From assembly GCA_946481275.1 (NCBI GenBank), contig CAMLMV010000005.1:62001-126000 (forward strand): a DNA stretch of 64,000 nucleotides, read 5' to 3'. Made by a program: the position numbers and the translations under genes. The first letter of the stretch is position 1. Each line of letters starts with the position of its first letter. The notes under the pieces are model-generated. The model did not search any database. It worked only from the letters and a program-made list of their open reading frames with translations, and was not told where the DNA came from. This document shows, one piece after another, positions 19,711 to 29,845 of this stretch. The DNA is from an uncultured Massilia sp. GTDB lineage: Bacteria > Pseudomonadota > Gammaproteobacteria > Burkholderiales > Burkholderiaceae.

Positions 19711-20871
19711 ATGGCTGACGTTTCCGGCAACACCATGCGCGCCGCCCTGGTCGGTATCGACTTCAACGCTGGCGATTTCAAAGCCAGCCTGGAAGAACTG
19801 GCCCTGCTGGCGCGCTCGGCAGGGGCCGAACCGATCAGCACGATCACCGCGAAGCGCAACAGTCCCGATCCTGCGTATTTCGTCGGCAGCGGCAAGGCCG
19901 ACGAAATCGCGCAGGCCGTTCTCGCCGACAAGGTCGAGATCGTCATTTTCAACCACGCCCTGTCGCCCGCCCAGCAGCGTAACCTGGAGCGGCGGCTCAA
20001 CGTGCGCGTGGTCGACCGTACCAGCCTGATCCTCGACATCTTCGCGCAGCGCGCGCAGAGCCACGAGGGCAAGCTGCAGGTCGAACTGGCCCAGCTGCAG
20101 CACCTGGCCACGCGCCTGATCCGCGGCTGGACTCACCTGGAACGCCAGAAGGGCGGTATCGGCCTGCGCGGCCCGGGTGAAACCCAGCTCGAGACCGACC
20201 GCCGCCTCATCGGCGAGCGCGTCAAGATGCTGCGCACCCGTCTCACCAAGCTGCGCAAGCAGCACGAGACCCAGCGCCGTTCGCGCGGGCGCAACCAGAC
20301 GTTTTCCGTGTCGCTCGTCGGCTATACCAACGCCGGCAAGTCGACCCTCTTCAACACCCTGACGAAGGCCGGGGTGTACGTCGCGAACCAGCTGTTCGCA
20401 ACGCTCGACACGACGTCGCGCCGCCTGTACCTCGGTCCGGACACCGGCAACGTCGTCGTGTCCGATACCGTCGGTTTCGTGCGCGAACTGCCGCACCAGC
20501 TGGTCGCCGCATTCCGTGCCACCCTGGAAGAGACCATCCACGCCGACCTGCTGCTGCACGTCGTCGACGGCGCGTCTCCCGTGCGGATGGAGCAGATCGA
20601 GCAGGTCAACGAGGTCTTGCGCGAGATCGGCGCCGACCACATCCCGCAGATCCTGGTCTGGAACAAGATCGATGCGGCCGGCCTCGAGCCGGAGATCGAG
20701 CGTGATGAATATGGTAAGATCAGCCGCGTTTTCATCAGCGCCAGGAGCGGCGCCGGCCTCGATCTGCTGCGCGACGCGATCGTCGAGGCGGCCGGCAGCC
20801 CGGCCGTTGTGCCCGGTGTCGACGAGCACGCCGACCTCATGCCCGCGACTCCCCATCCCGGACCACACTAG
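19711..20871 (+). CDS. hflX: GTPase HflX (ribosome splitting/rescue)
   Basis: A 386-residue Obg-HflX family GTPase. The N-terminal HflX domain has the glycine-rich GGIGLRGPGETQLETDRR. The G domain has SLVGYTNAGKSTLFN (G1), DTVGFVRELPHQL (G3) and VWNKIDAA (G4). HflX binds the 50S subunit and splits stalled ribosomes under stress. The ATG at 19711 lies 5 bp after the hfq stop, indicating co-transcription. An in-frame GTG at 19702 is a less likely start. Confidence 0.95.
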   Translation: MADVSGNTMRAALVGIDFNAGDFKASLEELALLARSAGAEPISTITAKRNSPDPAYFVGSGKADEIAQAVLADKVEIVIFNHALSPAQQRNLERRLNVRVVDRTSLILDIFAQRAQSHEGKLQVELAQLQHLATRLIRGWTHLERQKGGIGLRGPGETQLETDRRLIGERVKMLRTRLTKLRKQHETQRRSRGRNQTFSVSLVGYTNAGKSTLFNTLTKAGVYVANQLFATLDTTSRRLYLGPDTGNVVVSDTVGFVRELPHQLVAAFRATLEETIHADLLLHVVDGASPVRMEQIEQVNEVLREIGADHIPQILVWNKIDAAGLEPEIERDEYGKISRVFISARSGAGLDLLRDAIVEAAGSPAVVPGVDEHADLMPATPHPGPH

Positions 20872-20874
20872 TCT

Positions 20875-22269
20875 ATGCTTGTTTCTCTGATCAAACGGAT
20901 CGGCGCGCGGCTCGCGCCGACCGGTCGTCACGCCGGCGCGCGCAGGGCCGGCGTGCCTCTTTTTTCCCTCAACGATCCACGCTGGGGCCACGACCCCAAG
21001 TCGAACGAGGGCCGCCGCCCGAACAATAACAACAAGAACGACAGCGACGGCCCCCCCGACCTCGACCAGCTGTGGCGCGATTTCAATCAACGCCTGAATC
21101 GCCTGTTCGGCGGCAAGCGCGGCGGCGACGGCGGCCCGTTCCGCCCGGACGCGCGCGGCGTCGGCCTGACGGCCACCGTCGTCGGCGCCATCGCCCTGCT
21201 GATCTGGCTCGCCAGCGGCGCGTTCATCGTGCAGGAAGGGCAGGTCGGCATCGTGACGACGTTCGGCCGCCTGTCGCACGTGACGGGTGCCGGCTTCAAC
21301 TGGCGCTGGCCGGCGCCGTTCCAGTCGCACGAGACCGTCAACACGGCCCAGGTGCAGACGGCCGAGATCGGCTACCGCGCCAACGTGCGCAACAAGCAGC
21401 CGAGCGAAGCGCTGATGCTGACCGGCGACGAGAACATCGTCGACGTCCAGTTCTCCGTGCAGTACAAGATCAAGGACCCGGTCGCCTGGGCGTTCAACAA
21501 CCGCGACCAGGTCGAGACCATCCGTGACTCGGCCGAGACCGTCGTGCGCGAACTCGTCGGCCAGAACAAGATGGACACCGTCCTGTACGCGGGCCGCGAC
21601 AAGCTGGCGGCACAAGCCCGCGAAGCGATCCAGCGCCTGGCCGACCGCTACAAGATGGGCGCGGAGATCGTCGGCGTGACGATGCAATCCGTGCAGCCGC
21701 CCGACCCGGTCGCCGCCGCGTTCGAGGACGCCGGCAAGGCGCAGGAAGAGCGGGCGCGCGCGCGTGCCGAAGCGCAGGCGTTTGCCGACGAGGTCATCCC
21801 GCAGGCGAAGGGCAAGGCCGCCCGCCTGCTGCAGGATGCGGAAGCGTACCGGGCCAGCGTGGTGAGCGTCGCGACGGGCAATGCCGCGCGCTTCGACAAG
21901 ATCGTGGCCGAGTATGCGAAAGCCCCGGCCGTCACGCGCGACCGCATGTATATCGAGACGATGCAGCAAATTCTTTCCAGCACCAGCAAGGTCATGATCG
22001 ACGCCAAGACCGGCACCAACCAGATTTACCTGCCGCTCGACCGCCTGCTGGCCCAGTCGACGGCCAACGAGGCGGCGCGTGGCGCCAATTCGGGTCCGGT
22101 GATGGCGCCGCAGCAGAATCCGGCGCAGCCGCAAGCGCAGCAGCCGGCACCGGCAGCGGCGCCGGCCCAGGCACAACCGCAGCCGCAGTCGGAAACATCG
22201 GCCGGCGAATCGAACCGCACGCGCGACCTGCGCAGCCGCGACACGGGCCGCGAACGGGAGAGCCGCTGA
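20875..22269 (+). CDS. hflK: FtsH modulator HflK (SPFH/prohibitin domain membrane protein)
   Basis: A 464-residue protein with a cytoplasmic Asn/Asp-rich N-terminus, one membrane segment (LTATVVGAIALLIWLASGAFIV, about residues 98-120), an SPFH band-7 domain (EGQVGIVTTFGRLSHV onward) and a long helical region with an Ala/Gln/Pro-rich tail. With HflC it encloses FtsH and limits its proteolysis of membrane proteins. The ATG at 20875 lies 3 bp after the hflX stop. The first 30 residues precede the usual HflK opening SLNDPRWG, and the DNA for them holds a terminator-like hairpin at 20929-20965; a GTG at 20953 is an alternative start. The stop overlaps the hflC start. Confidence 0.93.
   Translation: MLVSLIKRIGARLAPTGRHAGARRAGVPLFSLNDPRWGHDPKSNEGRRPNNNNKNDSDGPPDLDQLWRDFNQRLNRLFGGKRGGDGGPFRPDARGVGLTATVVGAIALLIWLASGAFIVQEGQVGIVTTFGRLSHVTGAGFNWRWPAPFQSHETVNTAQVQTAEIGYRANVRNKQPSEALMLTGDENIVDVQFSVQYKIKDPVAWAFNNRDQVETIRDSAETVVRELVGQNKMDTVLYAGRDKLAAQAREAIQRLADRYKMGAEIVGVTMQSVQPPDPVAAAFEDAGKAQEERARARAEAQAFADEVIPQAKGKAARLLQDAEAYRASVVSVATGNAARFDKIVAEYAKAPAVTRDRMYIETMQQILSSTSKVMIDAKTGTNQIYLPLDRLLAQSTANEAARGANSGPVMAPQQNPAQPQAQQPAPAAAPAQAQPQPQSETSAGESNRTRDLRSRDTGRERESR
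20929..20965 (+). terminator. Terminator-like hairpin inside the 5' end of hflK
   Basis: A perfect 9-bp stem (CACGCCGGC at 20929-20937, GCCGGCGTG at 20947-20955) with a 9-nt loop is followed by CCTCTTTTTT. It has the full form of an intrinsic terminator, yet lies within the predicted hflK reading frame. It may attenuate transcription between hflX and hflK. Confidence 0.5.
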
Positions 22270-23147
22270 TGAGCCGCCTGTTAGCCAGCCTGCTCGGCGC
22301 CGCCATCGCGGTGGCGCTCGTGTCGTCGTCCGTGTTCGTCGTCGACCAGAACCGTTACGCCGTCGTGTACGCGCTCGGCGAACTGCGCGAGGTCATCAAG
22401 GAGCCGGGCCTGAACGTCAAGGCGCCGCCGCCGTTCCAGAACGTCGTCTACCTGGATAAACGCCTGCAGACGCTCGACACGCCGGACGGCGAGCGCTACC
22501 TGACGGCCGAAAAGAAGGACCTGCTCGTCGATGCGTTCGTGAAATGGCGCATCGTGAATCCGCGCCAGTACGTGATCGCCATCGGCAGCAACGTCGACCG
22601 CGGCGGCGAGCGCCTGAACCAGCTCGTGCGCAATGCGCTCACGGCCGAGATCGGCAAACGCAACCTGGCCGACGTGCTGACGGGCGGCAAGCGCGCGGAC
22701 GTCGCCAGCGCCGTGCGCGCCGACCTGGTCCAGGAAGCGAAGGACCTGGGCGTGGAAGTCGTCGACGTGCACCTGAAGCGCATCGACTTCATCGACCAGG
22801 TCAACAACGCCGTGTACGAACGCATGAAGGCCGACCGCGTGCGCGTGGCGAACGAACTGCGTGCGACGGGCGTGGCCGAGGCGGAAACGATCCGCGCCGA
22901 CGCCGAACGCCAGCGCAGCGTGATCCTCGCCGACGCCCAGCGCGATGCCGAGACGATCAAGGGGGAGGGCGATGCGCAGGCGTCGCAGATCTATGCCCGG
23001 TCGTTCGGCAAGAACCCCGAGTTCTACCGGTTCTATCGCTCGATGGAGGCCTACAAGGCCACCTTCAAGGGGCGCAACGACGTGATCGTGATCGACTCGA
23101 ACTCCGAGTTCTTCAAGTATTTCAAAGGGCCGGGCGCGGCGAAATGA
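22269..23147 (+). CDS. hflC: FtsH modulator HflC (SPFH domain membrane protein)
   Basis: A 292-residue bitopic protein with an N-terminal membrane anchor (LLASLLGAAIAVALVSSSVFVV) and a periplasmic SPFH domain (VDQNRYAVVYALGELREVI, VKWRIVNPRQYVIAIG, ERMKADRVRVANELRATG), partner of HflK. The ATG overlaps the hflK stop by one base (TGATG), so the two are translationally coupled, fitting their equimolar complex. The next gene on the plus strand, hisZ, is displaced by an unrelated minus-strand gene. Confidence 0.96.
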   Translation: MSRLLASLLGAAIAVALVSSSVFVVDQNRYAVVYALGELREVIKEPGLNVKAPPPFQNVVYLDKRLQTLDTPDGERYLTAEKKDLLVDAFVKWRIVNPRQYVIAIGSNVDRGGERLNQLVRNALTAEIGKRNLADVLTGGKRADVASAVRADLVQEAKDLGVEVVDVHLKRIDFIDQVNNAVYERMKADRVRVANELRATGVAEAETIRADAERQRSVILADAQRDAETIKGEGDAQASQIYARSFGKNPEFYRFYRSMEAYKATFKGRNDVIVIDSNSEFFKYFKGPGAAK

Positions 23148-23175
23148 CCGTGTTGCCGCGGGAGACATTCGTGTG

Positions 23176-24123
23176 CTATCGCAGCGCCTGTCGTCCCGCT
23201 TGTTGCATATCCAGCGTATCGGTCGAGACTTCGTCGAATGTTTGGGCGTACGACGTGCCGTCCGTGTATCGAGTGCTGGGGTCCGTCGCAACGCGCACGT
23301 CGAACAAGGGAGTGCCGGTCTGTTCATGCGCTTGTCGTTCCACGTGACGTACCAACTGCGGACCCACTTCGGGCACCCCCATCTTGCGCAGTTGCTTGTT
23401 CACGTCTGAAGTGCTCATGGGCTTGATTTTCGTGAGCCGCTCGGTGTTCGCGCGATCTGGTGTGACCCTGGAATTGAGGTAGCGCGTGTTGCGGTTCGAA
23501 AGAAGGCCGGCGAGGTCATGGTGCTCGCCGGTACTTGTGTCGACCAGGGTGGCCCGATCGAGCGTACAGGCACTCGGATGGCCCGGCCAGGGATCGACGA
23601 CGACGACGTCTTGCGGAGGCAATCGGTCCGGGTCGCCGATCGTTGCGAAAACGTGATCTTTCTCCTGCATGCCTGGCTGAGTGGGCAATTTTACCCAAAT
23701 GCGGTGTAACGATCCCGAGAACTCGGGGGCGTGTTCCGAGTGCAAGGCCGCAGTGGCCACATCGGCGAATACGTGGCAGTTTCCCCCTTGTGCTTTTTGT
23801 GCGCGCTCGATCCGATTTCGAAATCGATTTGCCCCCGCTTCGCCACGCGCCCAGCTTTCACCGTTCGACGCGTGGATATCGACGCGCTGATTGCCGGCCC
23901 CGTGCTCCATGACTTTTTTCGCAACACGGTTGGCCCACGATGCGGCCTTGAGATTCTGGAGCGTCGCAGGCACGACACGGACGGTTTGGCGGTGGTATGC
24001 GCCGAGGCCGAGGTTCGCGGCGCCCACCGATTCATGCGTCTTGACCACGGTGTCACGGTCGACATTTGCCAAAGCGTTCCACGACGTGGATGAATCGCCA
24101 CTACTGAAAATTTTCTTGAACAT
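23176..24123 (-). CDS. Papain-like Cys-His-Asp protein, candidate type III secreted effector
   Basis: A 315-residue protein with no signal peptide or membrane segment. The N-terminus is Ser/Thr-rich (MFKKIFSSGDSSTSWNAL), as in many type III substrates. A likely catalytic triad is visible: Cys116 in GGNCHVFADVA, His157 in KDHVFATIGD and Asp177 in VVVVDPWPG. This pattern is shared by papain-like/transglutaminase-fold proteases and deamidases, including several toxins and effectors. I do not recognise the exact family. GAGGAG sits 6 nt before the ATG. A perfect PIP/hrpII box lies about 91 bp upstream (24215-24238), tying it to HrpX/HrpB-type control. It is inserted on the opposite strand between hflC and hisZ and shows somewhat lower GC than its neighbours. 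No secretion genes are in the window. Confidence 0.7.
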   Translation of the reverse strand: MFKKIFSSGDSSTSWNALANVDRDTVVKTHESVGAANLGLGAYHRQTVRVVPATLQNLKAASWANRVAKKVMEHGAGNQRVDIHASNGESWARGEAGANRFRNRIERAQKAQGGNCHVFADVATAALHSEHAPEFSGSLHRIWVKLPTQPGMQEKDHVFATIGDPDRLPPQDVVVVDPWPGHPSACTLDRATLVDTSTGEHHDLAGLLSNRNTRYLNSRVTPDRANTERLTKIKPMSTSDVNKQLRKMGVPEVGPQLVRHVERQAHEQTGTPLFDVRVATDPSTRYTDGTSYAQTFDEVSTDTLDMQQAGRQALR

Positions 24124-24463
24124 GATTACTCCTCGATTGATCTGGCCGAGAGATCGTGAGCCAACTCTGGCAAATCAGCTTATTCATGATGAGAATGGAG
24201 TTGACGCAAAATTACGAAATGGTGGCGCCGGCTGCGAACCTTCGAACGGGCTGGAGGCGCCGAAACGGGCTTTGCTGCACGAATCGGCCTCCCCATGGAC
24301 GGCGTCCCTTACGTGGAAGATCGGCAACGTTGACATCCGTTTCATCGCCAACCGGCCCGCGTTTTCGGTTAAAATCGTCGATTCGGCGGAATGAACGCGT
24401 GCAAAGCCGCGTTCATGCTGCCCGAATGTTGTCCGACTTTTAATAACCCGACCCGCTTTGCCC
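24124..24463. other. 340-bp divergent intergenic region between the candidate effector and hisZ
   Basis: No convincing gene is seen. It holds the PIP/hrpII-like box for the minus-strand gene (24215-24238). On the plus strand an AT-rich stretch (TTAAAAT at about 24369) could serve as a -10 element for hisZ. Confidence 0.6.
24215..24238 (-). promoter_or_regulatory. PIP / hrpII box (TTCGC-N15-TTCGT)
   Basis: Read on the minus strand, TTCG at 24238-24235 and TTCG at 24218-24215 are exactly 16 bp apart. With the following bases (C and T) this meets both the hrpII box (TTCG-N16-TTCG, Ralstonia HrpB) and the PIP box (TTCGB-N15-TTCGB, Xanthomonas HrpX). It lies about 91 bp upstream of the candidate effector start, pointing toward it. 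Confidence 0.6.
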
Positions 24464-26931
<2,468 letters not shown>

Positions 26932-27022
26932 TGTGAAATATGGTTCCTGCCGCGCCACCCGCGCGGCGGGGGCATCAGCCACAAGCAGAAGTTAGCTACA
27001 AGCAAAAGCTAGGAAAATCCAA

Positions 27023-27562
27023 ATGACGACGCCTCCATCGACCGACAAGGACCTGTGGGTCTCCTGGGATGAATACAACCGCCTGATCGAGCGCCTGGCG
27101 CTCAAGGTCTACGAATCGAACTGGAAGTTCGACATGGTGCTGTGCCTCGCGCGCGGCGGCGTGCGCCCGGGCGACGCGATCTCGCGCATCTTCGACGTGC
27201 CGCTGGCGATCCTGTCGACCAGCTCCTACCGCGAAGAAGCGGGCACGAAGCAGGGCGACCTGGACATCGCCAAGTACATGACGATGACCAAGGGCCCGCT
27301 GGCCGGCCGCATCCTGCTGGTCGACGACCTGGCCGATTCGGGCGTCACCCTGATGCGCGTGCGCGAGCACCTGCAGGAGAACTACCAGGACGTGACGGAA
27401 GTGCGTTCGGCCGTCATCTGGGTCAAGGGCACGTCGTCGATCAAGCCGGATTACCACCTGGTCGACCTGCCGCACAATCCGTGGATCCACCAGCCGTTCG
27501 AGGACTACGACGGGCTGCGTCCGCACCAGTTGTCGTCGTGGCTGAAGAAGTTCGAGCAATAA
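27023..27562 (+). CDS. Purine phosphoribosyltransferase-like protein
   Basis: A 179-residue type I phosphoribosyltransferase. The PRPP-binding loop is ILLVDDLADSGVTL and the base-binding side has the CLARGGVRPGDAISR loop. The opening DLWVSWDEYNRLIERLA is typical of the small phosphoribosyltransferase that follows purA in many Burkholderiales; members are annotated as xanthine/hypoxanthine-type enzymes. It starts 91 bp after purA and likely acts in purine salvage. The substrate is not fixed from sequence. Confidence 0.85.
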   Translation: MTTPPSTDKDLWVSWDEYNRLIERLALKVYESNWKFDMVLCLARGGVRPGDAISRIFDVPLAILSTSSYREEAGTKQGDLDIAKYMTMTKGPLAGRILLVDDLADSGVTLMRVREHLQENYQDVTEVRSAVIWVKGTSSIKPDYHLVDLPHNPWIHQPFEDYDGLRPHQLSSWLKKFEQ

Positions 27563-27818
27563 CTCGCAATTAGGCTCACCTCGCTCAAGCCGTCTTTGCG
27601 GGGTGAGTCGTTATCGCATGTGTAACTGTCATATCACTCTCTAGCTGTCGTATAGCTAAGCTGCCCCGTCATGAGTTAAATTTAGACGACTCGTGTCAGA
27701 CTCGTCGTGTTTCCGCACACCGCAATCGCGGTCCCTAGTTCACCTGTCCAATTAAATTTCTGCTCGACATGTGTTGATTCGTGGATAATATCCTTACTAC
27801 AACTAGGGAGAGCGGAAC
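27563..27818. other. Island boundary region upstream of the helicase gene
   Basis: 256 bp of AT-richer DNA mark the change in composition from the purA block to the helicase-DarT-DraG island. A directly repeated GACTCGT (27688-27694 and 27699-27705) and a GATAAT element (27784-27789, possible -10 box) are visible. No integrase, tRNA or long direct repeat marks the junction. Confidence 0.4.
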
Positions 27819-29219
27819 ATGCGCGCGTTACTCGACGTCACACCTTCGGCTGAGCAGTTATCTTTATTTTCTCGTATCAACGGGGGCGTTGAAGTAATTA
27901 GAGGAGCAGCCGGCAGCGGCAAAACTACTACCGCCCTTCTGAAACTTCGTTCTTCCATCGGTTCGTTCTTAAATCGACGCCGCAGGCAAACAAATCCCGA
28001 GCCACTTCGCATTCTCGTCTTGACCTACAATCGTACCCTCAGCGGGTACGTCGCAGAACTTGCACACAAGCAGTTTGCCGCACAAGGCGACATTGAGTTA
28101 GAAATCTCGACGTTCGCAAAATGGTCTCGACGAGCTCAAGGGAATCCGATTGTTTTGTCGGTGGGAGAGCAAGCAGCGATTCTGCGATCGTTTCAGCACA
28201 GCCTTAACCTCGACCAGTCGTTTATTGAAGAGGAGATCGACTATCTCGTAGGGCGCTTTCTTCCCAAGGATTTGAACGATTACCTAGCCATGAGACGCGA
28301 GGGACGCGGTGGTAGTCCTCGCATGGAAAAGGGAACAAGAGAAGAAATCCTCAAAAAAATAGTTTATCCATATATTGAGTATAAGCATCAAAACGGTTTA
28401 GTTGATTGGAATGACTTAGCTGTCGGGATGTGCGATGAGAAATATTTTCAGTATGACATTGTAATCGTCGATGAAACGCAGGATTTCTCGGCCAACCAAA
28501 TTCGCGCAGTTATGAACCAACTTGCTCCAATTCACGCGGTAACGTTTGTGTTGGATACAGCTCAGCGGATCTATGCGAGAGGGTTTACTTGGCAAGAAGT
28601 AGGTGTCAATATTAGGCCCGAGAATAGTTTCCGCCTTACTATGAATTATAGAAACACGCAACAGATCGCGCGACTGGCAGCTTCATTGGTAAATGGAATT
28701 GGTACGGATGATGATGGGACGCTGCCAAATTTCACCGGGGCAAATAGAAACGGTGCTCTCCCACTTATGCTTGTAGGTGAATATAAAAAACAGGTCGCAT
28801 TTGTGCTAAAACATATTGGCGAAGCCGTGGACTTGAGAAGCGAGTCAGTGGCGTTTTTGCATCCTAAAGGTGGTGGGTGGTTTGATTATCTGCGCGGCCA
28901 GTTAGAGAACGCTGATTTTCCTTATGTGGAGATAACTCGTGAAGCCGAATGGCCTCAGGGTGACGAAAATATTGCACTGAGTACTTTGCACTCTTCAAAA
29001 GGTTTGGAGTTTGATCACGTTTTTATCTTGGGGCTTAATGCTCAAGTATTGCCCCACGGAGACGAGGATGATGACGATAAGCTAATTACTCTGCGCCGTT
29101 TGATTGCAATGGGAATTGGTCGAGCAAAAAAGAGCGTTATCTTGGGCTATAAGCTTGAAGATAAGTCGGAAATTATCGATATCATCGATGCTCGGTCATT
29201 CCAGCAGGTGAACGTATGA
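27819..29219 (+). CDS. Compact UvrD/Rep-like superfamily 1 helicase
   Basis: A 466-residue SF1A helicase/ATPase. Motif I is GAAGSGKT (29-36), motif Ia ILVLTYNRTLSGYV, motif II VDETQD (217-222), motif III FVLDTAQRIY, motif IV FRLTMNYRNTQQIARL, motif V STLHSSKGLEFDHVFIL, and motif VI IGRAKKSVILGY. At 466 residues it lacks room for the full 1B/2B subdomains of UvrD or Rep (about 670-720), so it is a reduced form. GGGAGAG precedes the ATG. Codon use is much more AT-rich than the flanking genes, which suggests horizontal transfer. Its stop overlaps the DarT-like gene by 4 bp (ATGA). I infer that it supplies ssDNA access or sensing for the DarT-like enzyme. Confidence 0.88.
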   Translation: MRALLDVTPSAEQLSLFSRINGGVEVIRGAAGSGKTTTALLKLRSSIGSFLNRRRRQTNPEPLRILVLTYNRTLSGYVAELAHKQFAAQGDIELEISTFAKWSRRAQGNPIVLSVGEQAAILRSFQHSLNLDQSFIEEEIDYLVGRFLPKDLNDYLAMRREGRGGSPRMEKGTREEILKKIVYPYIEYKHQNGLVDWNDLAVGMCDEKYFQYDIVIVDETQDFSANQIRAVMNQLAPIHAVTFVLDTAQRIYARGFTWQEVGVNIRPENSFRLTMNYRNTQQIARLAASLVNGIGTDDDGTLPNFTGANRNGALPLMLVGEYKKQVAFVLKHIGEAVDLRSESVAFLHPKGGGWFDYLRGQLENADFPYVEITREAEWPQGDENIALSTLHSSKGLEFDHVFILGLNAQVLPHGDEDDDDKLITLRRLIAMGIGRAKKSVILGYKLEDKSEIIDIIDARSFQQVNV

Positions 29220-29845
29220 CCGTTCAGCGCAGCATAGAGGCTCGTGGAATCTCGGAAATCCTTCATTTTACGACAAATAAGGGAATCCTCGGAATTCTGG
29301 ATTCTAAGTCCCTTAAAGCTCGGGCGAGATTGCAGAAGGATGAACGTCTGGAATATATTTTTCAACCTAATGCTGTCAATCGAGATAAAGATATTGCGTG
29401 GTTGGATTACGTTAATCTTTCGATCTCGAGAATAAATAACCAGTTCTTCTCTGCATCAGATAACTGGCACAAGGATAAAAATATTTGGTGGTGTATTCTG
29501 TCATTCTCCCCGGAGATTCTGTCTCATGAAGGGGTCCATTTTACGACTACCAATAATATTTATACGGGTGTGCGCCGAGGTGGAGGGGGGAATGGTCTCG
29601 AAAGTTTATTCGCGCATAAAGTAATTAGATGGACCGGTAAGGTTGTTGAGCGAGATTCTTTTATGCCAGATAATCATACAACGTGCATTCAAGCGGAAGT
29701 GCTTTATCCCGGTGCCGTTTCGACGGAATTTTTGCGGCGTATTTACGTAAGGGACGAGCAATCTGCTGACGAACTCGCAGGTCAGCTTCACGTTTTGCAG
29801 CATCCTCCAGTCGACATTGATATCGCCCCAAAACTTTTTCCATAA
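29216..29845 (+). CDS. DarT-family (DUF4433) DNA ADP-ribosyltransferase-like toxin
   Basis: A 209-residue protein matching the DarT layout. The opening ISEILHFTTNKGILGILDSKSL corresponds to the DarT NAD-binding start (H-x-T followed by an NL-x-x-IL-like segment). WLDYVNLSISRINNQFF matches the DarT DYVP-type strand, CILSFSPEILSHEGVHFTTTN the core, and CIQAEVLYPGAVSTEFLRRIYV the end, with candidate catalytic Glu161 in QAEVL. DarT enzymes attach ADP-ribose to bases in single-stranded DNA and block replication. The gene overlaps the helicase stop by 4 bp and the hydrolase start by 1 bp, so all three are made together. No macrodomain DarG is present. Base specificity is unknown. Confidence 0.75.
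   Translation: MTVQRSIEARGISEILHFTTNKGILGILDSKSLKARARLQKDERLEYIFQPNAVNRDKDIAWLDYVNLSISRINNQFFSASDNWHKDKNIWWCILSFSPEILSHEGVHFTTTNNIYTGVRRGGGGNGLESLFAHKVIRWTGKVVERDSFMPDNHTTCIQAEVLYPGAVSTEFLRRIYVRDEQSADELAGQLHVLQHPPVDIDIAPKLFP

Noticed and set aside
19708..22176. 822-residue minus-strand frame across hflX and hflK
   Set aside because: Lies opposite two conserved genes and shows biased, motif-free composition; a frame shadow.
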